Part shown: positions 1 through 7,394 of the stretch, in pieces | How positions within the stretch are numbered: the first letter of the stretch is position 1 | Layout: every line of letters starts with the position of its first letter | NCBI GenBank assembly: GCA_964483245.1 | Contig: CAZABP010000031.1 | Span: 1-56,150 of the forward strand | DNA length: 56,150 nucleotides | Direction of reading: 5' to 3' | Origin: CAZABP01 sp964483245 | GTDB taxonomy: Bacteria; Planctomycetota; UBA1135; UBA2386 | Notes under the pieces: model-generated | The model's input: the letters and a program-made list of their open reading frames with translations, nothing else | Databases searched by the model: none | What the model was told of the DNA's origin: nothing | Position numbers and translations under genes: made by a program

Positions 1-608
1 TGCACGCCGGCGAGGATTACGGGCCGGAGTCGATCTTCCAGGCGATCACCGACTGTCACGCCGACCGGATCGGGCATGGCACCTGGTTGTTCTCGGTGGC
101 GCACATCCGCGATCGCTCGATCCGGGACCGGCGCCGCTACATCCAGGAGCTGACGCGTTACCTCGCGGACCGCCGTGTCACGATCGAAGTCTGCCTGACC
201 AGCAACCAGCAGACGTTGCCCGAGCTGCGCGACGACCTGCGCAAGCATCCGTTCCGGCACATGCGGCGCGAACGGCTGTCGGTCGCGCTGTGCACCGACA
301 ACCGCCTCGTCTCACGCACGACGCTGACCGACGAGGTGCACAAGGCCGTGTCGACGTTTGGGCTGACGGCCAAGGAGCTGAAGACGCTCTTGGTGTACGG
401 GTTCAAGCGGTCGTTCTGGTTCGGGCCGTACCCGGAGAAGCGGGAGTACGTGAAGCGCGTCATCGACCGCATGGAGGCGCTGTTCCTCGCGCACGGATTC
501 GAGGTGCGCGAGGGGGCCGGGATCAGCGCGGCGGACGCGCGCCGCGCGCCTGCAGCAGCGACGTCAACTCGCGGCAGGCGCGCCGCGCGCGGCCGTCGGC
601 CGTCGTGA
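1..608 (+). CDS. add: Adenosine deaminase, C-terminal part (5' end outside window)
   Basis: The reading frame is open from the window edge (first full codon at base 3), so the start is missing. It shows the active-site signatures of the adenosine/AMP deaminase family in order: HAGE (bases 3-14, with the catalytic Glu), RIGHG, EVCLTSN and CTDN (metal-binding Asp near base 297). The family deaminates adenosine or related aminopurine nucleosides to inosine in the cytosol for purine salvage. The last 30 or so residues are Arg/Ala-rich and extend beyond the normal fold; they overlap the 3' end of the convergent downstream gene by 86 bp. Adenine deaminase or an adenosine-deaminase-like enzyme of other specificity cannot be excluded without the N-terminus. 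Confidence 0.88.
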   Translation, partial: HAGEDYGPESIFQAITDCHADRIGHGTWLFSVAHIRDRSIRDRRRYIQELTRYLADRRVTIEVCLTSNQQTLPELRDDLRKHPFRHMRRERLSVALCTDNRLVSRTTLTDEVHKAVSTFGLTAKELKTLLVYGFKRSFWFGPYPEKREYVKRVIDRMEALFLAHGFEVREGAGISAADARRAPAAATSTRGRRAARGRRPS

Positions 609-2049
609 TTCCGAGCGCCGCCTCGCGATCCGTCAGCCCGTCGATCGTGATTCCTTCCAGGCCAGGAATCCGTTCCGCGTGCGCCAGCAACGTCACGAGG
701 AAGCTCCATTGCCCCGCTTCGCCGCCGCAGGAATACGGCGACGCGCCGGCCTCGAGGATCCGGACCGGGCGGCTGCCTGGCGTGCGCGTGCACCAGGTCG
801 CGAGGCCGGCCAGCGCTTGTTCGACTTCCGGCAGCGTGCGGTCCCCGACGTAGATCGAGAGGCCGACGACGTCGACGACCGAGTCGGATGCCTTCAGCAG
901 CCGGAACAGCTCGGCTGCCAGCGGACCGCGTGTCTCGATCGAAACCCCGACCTGCACGGCCGGGTTCGCCTGCCGGGCGGCCTTCGCGCTCTCCTCGATC
1001 GTTGCCGCCCATTCAGGCAGCGTCGGGCTGCGCACGGCCAGCGTGCGCAGCTGGCCGAACGGACCGCAGAACAGGACCAGCAGATCCGGCTGCACACGCT
1101 CGGCGGCGAGCCACTGCGCCTTGCCCATCGCCGCTGCGAGCTCGCGCAGGTCGCGCGCCGGCACCGCGCGGAACTGCAGCGGTGGCATCGCGATCGCGAC
1201 CAGCCGGAGGCTGTGCTCGCGCGCGAATTGCACCTCGCTGAGCAGCTGGCGGAGCAGAGGCTCGTCTTCGAACGTGTCCGGCGAGACCTCGAACGTCACG
1301 TGGTCCACGCCGAGTGCGAGCAGGTCGCGGCGCCAGCGCAGCAGGGTCTCGTCGTCGTAGAGGCGGTCACCCCAAGGGACCTTCAGGCCGATGCGCAGCT
1401 CGGCCGGCAGCGAGGTCGGCGCGGGTACCGGTTGCCGGAACGACTCCGCTTTCTGGTATGCGAACGGGGTCACGAGCACGAAGACCGCCAGCAGCGCGGC
1501 CGCGGCGCAGGCGGCCAAGAACAGCAGCAGGTGATGCGGCCACCGGAAGCGCAGGCACAGCGGCATCAGCAGCGGGAGATGCAGCCAGTACGGGTTCTGG
1601 TCCGCGCCGGCATGTCCGACCCAGGTCTGCACATGGGCATGCGCCGCCGTCAGCGCGGTGCCGGCGAGCCCGAGGTCTTCGCCGGAGATCTCCTGCACGG
1701 CGCGTACGGCATAGATCCCGCCGAGCAGCGCGTTCAGCGCGAAGACCGGCAGGTGGAGGCCCTTCCGCCACAGACCCTGGTCGCGGAGCGTCATCACCGA
1801 CGACCAGATCGCGGCGATCGTCAGGACCGGCAGCAACGCGATCAGCGGGCGCAGCTCCGGGTGGCCCAGCATGTCGCCGATCGCAGCGAGCACGGTGACC
1901 GGCGGCAGCAGGGTCGCGGCGAGGAAGGTCCAGGCGCGATGCGCCGCCGTGTGCTCGCGGACCTTCATGGCGGCCGTCGCGGCAGCCCAAAGGCTGCAGA
2001 GCACGGCGAAGCCGGTGTAGAGGCCGAACAGGAGCAGGGCTGCGCTCAT
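523..2049 (-). CDS. Multi-pass membrane protein with C-terminal TIM-barrel-like domain
   Basis: About 508 aa from the ATG at 2049; the frame stays open further upstream but reads Pro-rich low-quality sequence, so the first Met before hydrophobic sequence (MSAALLLFGLY) is preferred. Residues 1-200 hold several hydrophobic segments (about six or seven membrane helices). From about residue 210 a soluble domain begins with alternating strand/helix pattern (LRIGLKVPWGD, VDHVTFEVSPDTF, LRLVAIAMP, LLVLFCGPFG, VQVGVSIETRG, VDVVGLSIYVG, VRILEAGASP), resembling a glycoside-hydrolase-like (beta/alpha)8 barrel. I do not recognise a characterised family, and no catalytic assignment is made. Its 3' end overlaps the deaminase gene in convergent orientation. 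A partial copy of the local palindrome lies inside it at 1043-1053. Confidence 0.75.
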   Translation of the reverse strand: MSAALLLFGLYTGFAVLCSLWAAATAAMKVREHTAAHRAWTFLAATLLPPVTVLAAIGDMLGHPELRPLIALLPVLTIAAIWSSVMTLRDQGLWRKGLHLPVFALNALLGGIYAVRAVQEISGEDLGLAGTALTAAHAHVQTWVGHAGADQNPYWLHLPLLMPLCLRFRWPHHLLLFLAACAAAALLAVFVLVTPFAYQKAESFRQPVPAPTSLPAELRIGLKVPWGDRLYDDETLLRWRRDLLALGVDHVTFEVSPDTFEDEPLLRQLLSEVQFAREHSLRLVAIAMPPLQFRAVPARDLRELAAAMGKAQWLAAERVQPDLLVLFCGPFGQLRTLAVRSPTLPEWAATIEESAKAARQANPAVQVGVSIETRGPLAAELFRLLKASDSVVDVVGLSIYVGDRTLPEVEQALAGLATWCTRTPGSRPVRILEAGASPYSCGGEAGQWSFLVTLLAHAERIPGLEGITIDGLTDREAALGITTADGRARRACRELTSLLQARGARPPR

Positions 2050-2144
2050 CCGCAGTTCGCCCTTTCGGCCAGCCAGGGGCGGGCACTGGAGCGGAACGGG
2101 CCGTGGCGCCGGGTGATCGGGTGGGGGGCAGGGCGGGGGCGAGG

Positions 2145-2160
2145 GTGCGCAGCTGCGCAC
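2145..2160. repeat. 16-bp palindrome GTGCGCAGCTGCGCAC, copy 1
   Basis: Perfect palindrome in the gap between the stop of the FAD oxidoreductase gene (2170) and the start of the membrane protein gene (2049). Identical to copies at 2723, 3965 and 6846. It could form a small hairpin or bind a dimeric protein. Confidence 0.9.
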
Positions 2161-2169
2161 CCGACCCGA

Positions 2170-3393
2170 TCAGCCGAACCGGCGCGGCGCGAACAGCCCC
2201 GCGGCGGCATGGTCGGCACGCCCCTCGAGGATCTGCTGCGCGAGAACCTGCCCCGCCAGGAACGCGAAGCTGAGCCCATAGCCGTTGAACCCGAGCAGGC
2301 AGAACGCGCCTGGGGTTGCCGGCAACGCTCCGACCAGCGGGAGTCCGTCCGGGGTGCCGGCCATGATCCCGGTCCAGACCTGCGGAAAGCGCGTGTCCGC
2401 CAGGATCGGGAAGTGCCGGCGTACGTAATCGAGCAGGTTGCGCGTGACGTCCGGGTTGTGCGTCGAGTCGTCGAGCGTCCCCTGCTCCTCGCCGCGCACG
2501 CTCCAGCGCATGCCGCCGACGAGGAACCTGTCCTCGTAGAGCCGGAAGTACTCGTAGCAGAAGTTGCTCGACATCGCGCGCGCGCCGAAGCGCGCCGCGA
2601 CCGCCGGGGATAGCGGGGTCGAGGCGAGCACCTGGCCCCGAAACGGGAACAGCTTCGCGGCGAGGAAACCGCTCGCGTCGAGCTCGCGCGCCAGCGTCGA
2701 CGTGCAATGCACGACGACGGAGGTGCGCAGCTGCGCACCAGAGGCCAGTGTCACGTCGAATCCTCCTGCGCGCGGTTCCACCCGCGTCACCGGCGTCCGT
2801 TCGTAGATCTTGGCCCCGGCCTCGCGCGCCGCGCGCGCGAAGCCGCGCACCAGGCGGACCGGATGCACGATCGACTCGCCCGGGAGCTCGAGGGCACCAT
2901 GGAACCCGATCGCCGGCAGCAGCTCCGCGACCGACGCCGCATCCAGCAGGCGGTGCTCGATCCGTTCGGCTGCGAGCAGGGCAGCGGCCTGTTGCAGTTC
3001 GTCGAGCTCGTGTGGCGTTTCTGCCAGGCGCAGCCCGCCGCCGCGCGCCAGCCCGGCGTCCGGTGCACTGCGCGCGGCTTCTGCCTCGAGTTCGTCGTGG
3101 TTGTCGCGGATGAACCCCCACAGCAGGCGTGCCCGCTCCGCACCGAACTGCCCGACGATCCGGTTGTAGTGCTCGCCGAGTCCGAGCAGCAGCTGCCCGT
3201 CATTGCGCCCGCTCGCGCGTCCGGCGACCACGCCGGCCTCGAGCAGCAACGGCGGCGCACCGGCACGCGCGAGGTGCAATGCCGTGCTGGTCCCGGCGAC
3301 CCCGCCCCCGATCACGACGATGTCCGTCTGCGCCGGCAGCGGTGCGCGCTCGGCGGACAGCGGTTCGGAATCGGACAACCAGGGGGACGTCAC
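2170..3393 (-). CDS. DAO-family FAD-dependent oxidoreductase (PuuB/glycine-oxidase-like)
   Basis: A 407-aa protein from a GTG at 3393 (VTSPWLSDSEP); the frame remains open upstream but loses family similarity. The N-terminal dinucleotide-binding motif VIGGGVAGTSTALHLA is followed by LLLEAG and the ASGRNDGQ block seen in gamma-glutamylputrescine oxidase and related D-amino-acid-oxidase family members. The C-terminus has TPDGLPLVG and GFNGYGLSFAFLAGQVLA, the usual FAD-closing block. It probably oxidises an amine or amino acid with FAD in the cytosol; the substrate is not deducible. The gene is divergent from the repeat-protein gene starting at 3481. A copy of the 16-bp palindrome is embedded and read as AQLRT. 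No convincing ribosome-binding site precedes the GTG, so the start is tentative. Confidence 0.88.
   Translation of the reverse strand: MTSPWLSDSEPLSAERAPLPAQTDIVVIGGGVAGTSTALHLARAGAPPLLLEAGVVAGRASGRNDGQLLLGLGEHYNRIVGQFGAERARLLWGFIRDNHDELEAEAARSAPDAGLARGGGLRLAETPHELDELQQAAALLAAERIEHRLLDAASVAELLPAIGFHGALELPGESIVHPVRLVRGFARAAREAGAKIYERTPVTRVEPRAGGFDVTLASGAQLRTSVVVHCTSTLARELDASGFLAAKLFPFRGQVLASTPLSPAVAARFGARAMSSNFCYEYFRLYEDRFLVGGMRWSVRGEEQGTLDDSTHNPDVTRNLLDYVRRHFPILADTRFPQVWTGIMAGTPDGLPLVGALPATPGAFCLLGFNGYGLSFAFLAGQVLAQQILEGRADHAAAGLFAPRRFG
2723..2738. repeat. 16-bp palindrome GTGCGCAGCTGCGCAC, copy 2
   Basis: Exact copy inside the FAD oxidoreductase gene, read in frame as Ala-Gln-Leu-Arg-Thr between a strand-like segment and its continuation. 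Confidence 0.9.
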
Positions 3394-3480
3394 GCGCGGA
3401 GAGCGTGGGCGGCGGCGACGGCCGGTGCAATGCGGGGCGGGTGGTTCGCATCGGGGCTGGCCGGGCTCGATGATGTCCAC

Positions 3481-6078
3481 GTGCGTCGCAACGGCTGGAT
3501 CGTCACCGCGCTGGTTCTGGCCCTGCTGGGGCTGGGCGCGGTGCTGCTGCGGTCCGACGGTCCGCAGGTTGCGCAGGAATCGCAGACGGCCACGCCCGAG
3601 ATCGCGGATTCCGACCCTGCGAACGACGCCGTGCAACCACGAGCGCCCGAGGAGGCGGCGGACGGTCGGGCAGAGGTCCAGCCCGCAGATGCCCACTTGG
3701 ATGCGCAGATCCGATTGCGCGGCCGCGTCGTGACGGCTGGGGAACTGCGGCCGATCGAGGGGGCGACCGTGTTCGTCAACGGGCATGCACCCGGCAACAA
3801 CGAGGACCGCGTGCCGTTCGGCGAGCCGCAGTTCGAGAACCCCCCGATGCAGCGGACCGCCGCCGACGGGCAGTTCGAGTTCGTCGTGCCCCGTCTGGCC
3901 GGCCATCGCATCAGCCTGCATGTGATGGCGAGCCTGCGCGTCGCCCGCAGCATCGAGTTCGAGGGTGCGCAGCTGCGCACTCTCGAAGAACTCGGGGATG
4001 TCGCGCTGACCACGGGCACCGAGCTCCGCGGGCGGGTCCTCGATACCAAGGGTCAGCCCTGTCCTGGGGTGCGCGTGTCGGTCCACACGGGACAAGGGAC
4101 GCAGAACGTCTGGACCGAGAGGAGTTGGAAGCACTTCATCGCGGATGCCGCAGGATCGCTGCTCGAGGATCCTGCGGACTGGAATCCGGCGGCGATGCGG
4201 TTCCCCGCCGGTGAGCACTCGATCTCGGTCGTGAATGCATTCCTGGCCTCGCCGCCGGTCTTCACGATTCCTGTGCCTGCACCGGCGGTCCACAGCTTCG
4301 AAGTCGTGGTCGAGCCGATCGCGGACAGCCATCGGCTCAGGGGGTTCGTCGTGGACGAGCAAGGTGCGCCAGTCCCGGACGCCGCGGTTCTTGCGCGGGC
4401 TGCGAAGCCATCTGCAGGTCCGCCGATCCAGGTCCTCGGTGGCGAAACCGACGAGCGTGGCGTGTTCGAGCTGCTCGTGCGGCGCGCCGAGGCTGGTGCG
4501 GAGTACCGGCTCCAGGCTCAGAAGCCGGGCTACGACCTCGCCGACGCCGCGGAACCGGTCCGACTCGATGGGTCCTCCCCGACGCTAGTGATGCGCCGCG
4601 CGCTGGAGTTCGAGCTGCTCGTGCTCGATCGCGACACGAACGCGCCCGTCGAACACTATGGCGTGCTGTGCGCGCGCGACGCCCCGGGTGGGTACGCGGA
4701 GCTGCGCGAACAACGACGACGCAAGCTCGCACCGCCGATCGGCGGGGTCCTGCGCCTCACGGAGGTCCGCCGCGGCTGGAACACGTTACTGATCGAGTTG
4801 CCGAAACAGGACTGGCCCGCAGCGGTGCATCGGTTCTTCGCGGACGACGGCACGGCACGCCGCCTGGTCGTGCACACCGCAGGACGAGTGACGCAGGAGC
4901 TACGCGTCCAGGACAGCGCCGGCCGCCCGGTTGCCGGCATCCCGTTCCGCCTCGAATGGAACACGAGGCCGGAGGTCGGCTCGGCAGACAAACCGGTCCG
5001 ACAGCTTGGGAGGTTCTCGCTGCCGCTCCGTGTCGCCACCGGGCACACGGACCAGCGAGGTGACGTCATGCTCGAGGGCCCCGCGGACGTGCCGCTACTG
5101 CTCTCGCTGCCCGGGCCAGGACACCTGCCGTTCGAGCCGATCGAGGTTCGCCTTGCGCGCAGCGCCGATCCGCTCGTCGTCACGGTGCAGCGGGGTGGAT
5201 CGATCCGCGGCAGCATCGGACCGCCGGAGTTCGTGGCGTTCATCGGTGCTTGCGGCAAGGAGCCAGGCGTGCGGCTGGTACGCCGCACTGAGGAGCGTTC
5301 CTGGGTCGTTCCGGCGGATGCGGACGGATTCCCGATCGCGGCGGACGGCTCGTTTCAGGGCGAAGGTCTCGCCGAGGGTGAGTGGGACGCGAAGCTGATC
5401 TGGTGGCCGCAGATCGGCCGGAACATCGTGTGGGACCTTGCCACTGGGGTCCGGATCCGGGATGGCGCTGTCGCGACGGTCACACAGTCGTTCGCGGCGC
5501 AGCTGCCGGGCACGCTTTCCCTGCAGATCGTCCGCGATGGCGTGCCTGCAGCGGCGCAGCAGTTCGAGCTGGCGCGGATCGCGCGTGGGCCGGATGGGAT
5601 GGTCGCGTTTCTCGACCCCGGCCCGGTCGGAACGACCGACGCAGATGGCCGATGGAGCGGCCCGGTGGTGCCGGGGACCTACGAAGCGCGGCTGGTCATG
5701 CGCACGGAGCTCCCCGAGCGCAATGTGTGGCTGCCGATCCAGGACTACGCGCAGATTGCGACCGGCCAGTCGACGCAGTGGACCATCACGCACGCGAGCC
5801 ATCGCCTTCGCGTCGAGCTGCGTGACGAGCAGGGCCGACCCCGAGCCGGCGTGCAGATCGGCCTGGCGACGCCGGTGCATGCGTTCTCCCCGCGATTCAC
5901 GACCGGGCTCACGGCCGCAGATGGCTCGATCGAGTTCGATGTTCTCCCAGTCGGCCGCGTGCATGTCCTGCTCGGACCGTCTGAGCAGTGGCTGCATCGT
6001 GACTGGGCGCAGCTCGGAGCGATCGAACTCCCTGCCGTGCGGGTCACGAGGCGTGCGTCGTTCGTGCTGAAGGAATGA
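3481..6078 (+). CDS. Membrane-anchored carboxypeptidase-regulatory-like repeat protein
   Basis: 865 aa from a GTG at 3481 (an alternative ATG lies at 3430). Residues 1-25 form a positively charged N-terminus and one membrane helix (WIVTALVLALLGLG), so the rest should be exported. The remainder contains repeated beta-sandwich modules of the carboxypeptidase regulatory-like/peptidase-associated type: LRGRVV...EGATVFVNG...ADGQFEF, LRGRVLDTKGQPCPGVRVSV, LRGFVVDEQGAPVPDAAV...DERGVFEL, ELRVQDSAGRPVAGIPF, and VELRDEQGRPRAGVQIGL...ADGSIEF. There are no enzyme motifs. Proteins of this kind are abundant in Planctomycetota and are probably structural or binding proteins of the cell envelope. One copy of the palindrome is embedded as EGAQLRTLE. 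Confidence 0.85.
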   Translation: MRRNGWIVTALVLALLGLGAVLLRSDGPQVAQESQTATPEIADSDPANDAVQPRAPEEAADGRAEVQPADAHLDAQIRLRGRVVTAGELRPIEGATVFVNGHAPGNNEDRVPFGEPQFENPPMQRTAADGQFEFVVPRLAGHRISLHVMASLRVARSIEFEGAQLRTLEELGDVALTTGTELRGRVLDTKGQPCPGVRVSVHTGQGTQNVWTERSWKHFIADAAGSLLEDPADWNPAAMRFPAGEHSISVVNAFLASPPVFTIPVPAPAVHSFEVVVEPIADSHRLRGFVVDEQGAPVPDAAVLARAAKPSAGPPIQVLGGETDERGVFELLVRRAEAGAEYRLQAQKPGYDLADAAEPVRLDGSSPTLVMRRALEFELLVLDRDTNAPVEHYGVLCARDAPGGYAELREQRRRKLAPPIGGVLRLTEVRRGWNTLLIELPKQDWPAAVHRFFADDGTARRLVVHTAGRVTQELRVQDSAGRPVAGIPFRLEWNTRPEVGSADKPVRQLGRFSLPLRVATGHTDQRGDVMLEGPADVPLLLSLPGPGHLPFEPIEVRLARSADPLVVTVQRGGSIRGSIGPPEFVAFIGACGKEPGVRLVRRTEERSWVVPADADGFPIAADGSFQGEGLAEGEWDAKLIWWPQIGRNIVWDLATGVRIRDGAVATVTQSFAAQLPGTLSLQIVRDGVPAAAQQFELARIARGPDGMVAFLDPGPVGTTDADGRWSGPVVPGTYEARLVMRTELPERNVWLPIQDYAQIATGQSTQWTITHASHRLRVELRDEQGRPRAGVQIGLATPVHAFSPRFTTGLTAADGSIEFDVLPVGRVHVLLGPSEQWLHRDWAQLGAIELPAVRVTRRASFVLKE
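3965..3980. repeat. 16-bp palindrome GTGCGCAGCTGCGCAC, copy 3
   Basis: Exact copy inside the carboxypeptidase-regulatory-like protein gene, again read as Ala-Gln-Leu-Arg-Thr. Confidence 0.9.
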
Positions 6079-6148
6079 GAGCCTGTTTCCAAAGTCCCGG
6101 TTGCGTTTGGCCGGCTGCGGCGCGACCCAGGGATTCGGGAACGGGCTC
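6079..6148. repeat. Dispersed inverted-repeat element, copy A
   Basis: About 70 bp starting directly after the TGA of the preceding gene. The ends form an imperfect inverted repeat: GAGCCTGTTTCC at the left and GGGAACGGGCTC at the right. The same architecture and similar ends occur directly after the pssA stop codon at 38782-38839 (GAGGCTGTTTCT / AGGAACAGGCTC). It may act as a transcription-ending hairpin or be a small REP/MITE-like sequence. Confidence 0.6.
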
Positions 6149-6211
6149 TGACCGCGTGCGCGAAGGAGCGATGCTGATGCACCGCAGTCCTACGCGCTAG
6201 CCTTGGCAGCC

Positions 6212-7384
6212 ATGCCGCTCGGGCTTTACCTGCACCCCTCCGATCTGCGCGAACTGGTCTCCGGTGCGCACCTACAGCGGCTCGCCGAGCTCGGCTACAC
6301 CGATCTGTACCTCGCGTCGGCGTACCACGCGGGCCGCTGGTACACGCCATGGAGTCGCGCTGGACGCGTGCGGTTCCTCGAAGACGGGATCGTGCACTTC
6401 CGGCCGGGGCCGGCGTCCGGGCCGCTGCAGGCGCAGGCGAGCACCGAAGTGCCACCGGCCGGGCCATCGCCGCTCGAAGGCGCGATCGCGCAGGCGCGCA
6501 GCGCCGGGACGCGGCTGCACGCGTGGACTGTGCTGTTCCACAACACCCGGCTCGGCGAGCTGCATCCGGGCGAGTGCGTCACGAATGCGTTCGGGGACAC
6601 GTACTCGTACGCGCTGTGTCCGGCGCGCCCGCAGGTGCAGGCCTACGGGCTCGATGTCGTGCGCCGGCTCGCCGCGCACGAGGGTCTCGCAGGCATCGAG
6701 CTCGAGGCGATGGGGTGGATGGGGCATCGCCATGGCAGCCACCATGACAAGAGCTCGTTCGCGATCGATCGCTACGCGGACCGGCTGCTGTCGTACTGCT
6801 TCTGCCTGGTATGCAGCGCCGGGCTCGATGCGCTCGGGGTCTCGAGTGCGCAGCTGCGCACGGCGGTCCAGCGCGCGGTCGGAGTCCATCTCGACGACCG
6901 GGACGCGATGGTGCCGGCCGACGCGGGGGACCCGGACGTGGCGCTGCGAGCTGCGCTGGGCGAGGACGCGGTTGCGGCGATGCTGCAGTGGCGCCGGGAC
7001 GTGCACCGGGCCTGGGGGATTTCGGTGCGCGAAGCAGCGCCTGGCTTGCAGCTCGCGGTGCAGGTCGTCCCGGATCCGTGGTTCAGCGGCAGCCAGCTCG
7101 GGCAGGATCCGGACGTGGTCGCCGGGATGGCCGACGAACTCGTGTCGACGCACTACGGCGAGGCGGTCGCCGCGATCGAGCAGGGTTGGGCGGCGCGGGC
7201 CAGCGAAGCGGCGCACTGGCGGATCTCGTTCTGGCCGAAAGCGCCGCAGTTCCGCGGTACCGAGGACTTGACGCGTCTGCGTGCAATCACGCGTCGCATC
7301 GGCGCGTCGGCGTCGGTCTACCACGCCGGGTTGTTGCCACTGCGCACGCTCGAATCGGTGGCTGCGGTGTTCGGCGCCGATTAG
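6212..7384 (+). CDS. Uncharacterised TIM-barrel-like protein
   Basis: 390 aa from the ATG at 6212; an in-frame TTG three codons upstream is possible. No signal peptide. The N-terminus (MPLGLYLHPSDLRELV) and later segments (GYTDLYLASAYHAGRW, RLHAWTVLFHN, GIELEAMGWMGHRHGSHHDK, LQLAVQVVPDPW) alternate strands and helices like a TIM barrel of the glycoside-hydrolase-like type. A CFCLVC segment and a GHRHGSHHDK segment stand out as possible metal or substrate sites. I recall similar uncharacterised proteins with an HGSHH motif but cannot assign an activity. The exact palindrome lies inside as SAQLRT. It is followed 10 bp later by the phosphatase gene, so the two may be cotranscribed. Confidence 0.75.
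   Translation: MPLGLYLHPSDLRELVSGAHLQRLAELGYTDLYLASAYHAGRWYTPWSRAGRVRFLEDGIVHFRPGPASGPLQAQASTEVPPAGPSPLEGAIAQARSAGTRLHAWTVLFHNTRLGELHPGECVTNAFGDTYSYALCPARPQVQAYGLDVVRRLAAHEGLAGIELEAMGWMGHRHGSHHDKSSFAIDRYADRLLSYCFCLVCSAGLDALGVSSAQLRTAVQRAVGVHLDDRDAMVPADAGDPDVALRAALGEDAVAAMLQWRRDVHRAWGISVREAAPGLQLAVQVVPDPWFSGSQLGQDPDVVAGMADELVSTHYGEAVAAIEQGWAARASEAAHWRISFWPKAPQFRGTEDLTRLRAITRRIGASASVYHAGLLPLRTLESVAAVFGAD
6846..6861. repeat. 16-bp palindrome GTGCGCAGCTGCGCAC, copy 4
   Basis: Exact copy inside the TIM-barrel-like gene, read as Ala-Gln-Leu-Arg-Thr. It is the last exact copy I find in the window; a two-mismatch copy is at 42772-42787. Confidence 0.9.
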
Positions 7385-7394
7385 AACCCCGCCG

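Noticed and set aside
679..2613. Plus-strand frame across the membrane protein and FAD oxidoreductase genes
   Set aside because: It spans two real genes on the other strand, and its translation is compositionally unlike protein.
3394..4362. Upstream extension of the FAD oxidoreductase gene
   Set aside because: The frame is open but runs antisense through the repeat protein gene and lacks family similarity; the FAD-binding motif lies soon after the GTG at 3393.
2145..6861. parS partition site for the 16-bp palindrome
   Set aside because: The sequence does not resemble the conserved parS 16-mer TGTTTCACGTGAAACA, and no parAB genes are nearby.
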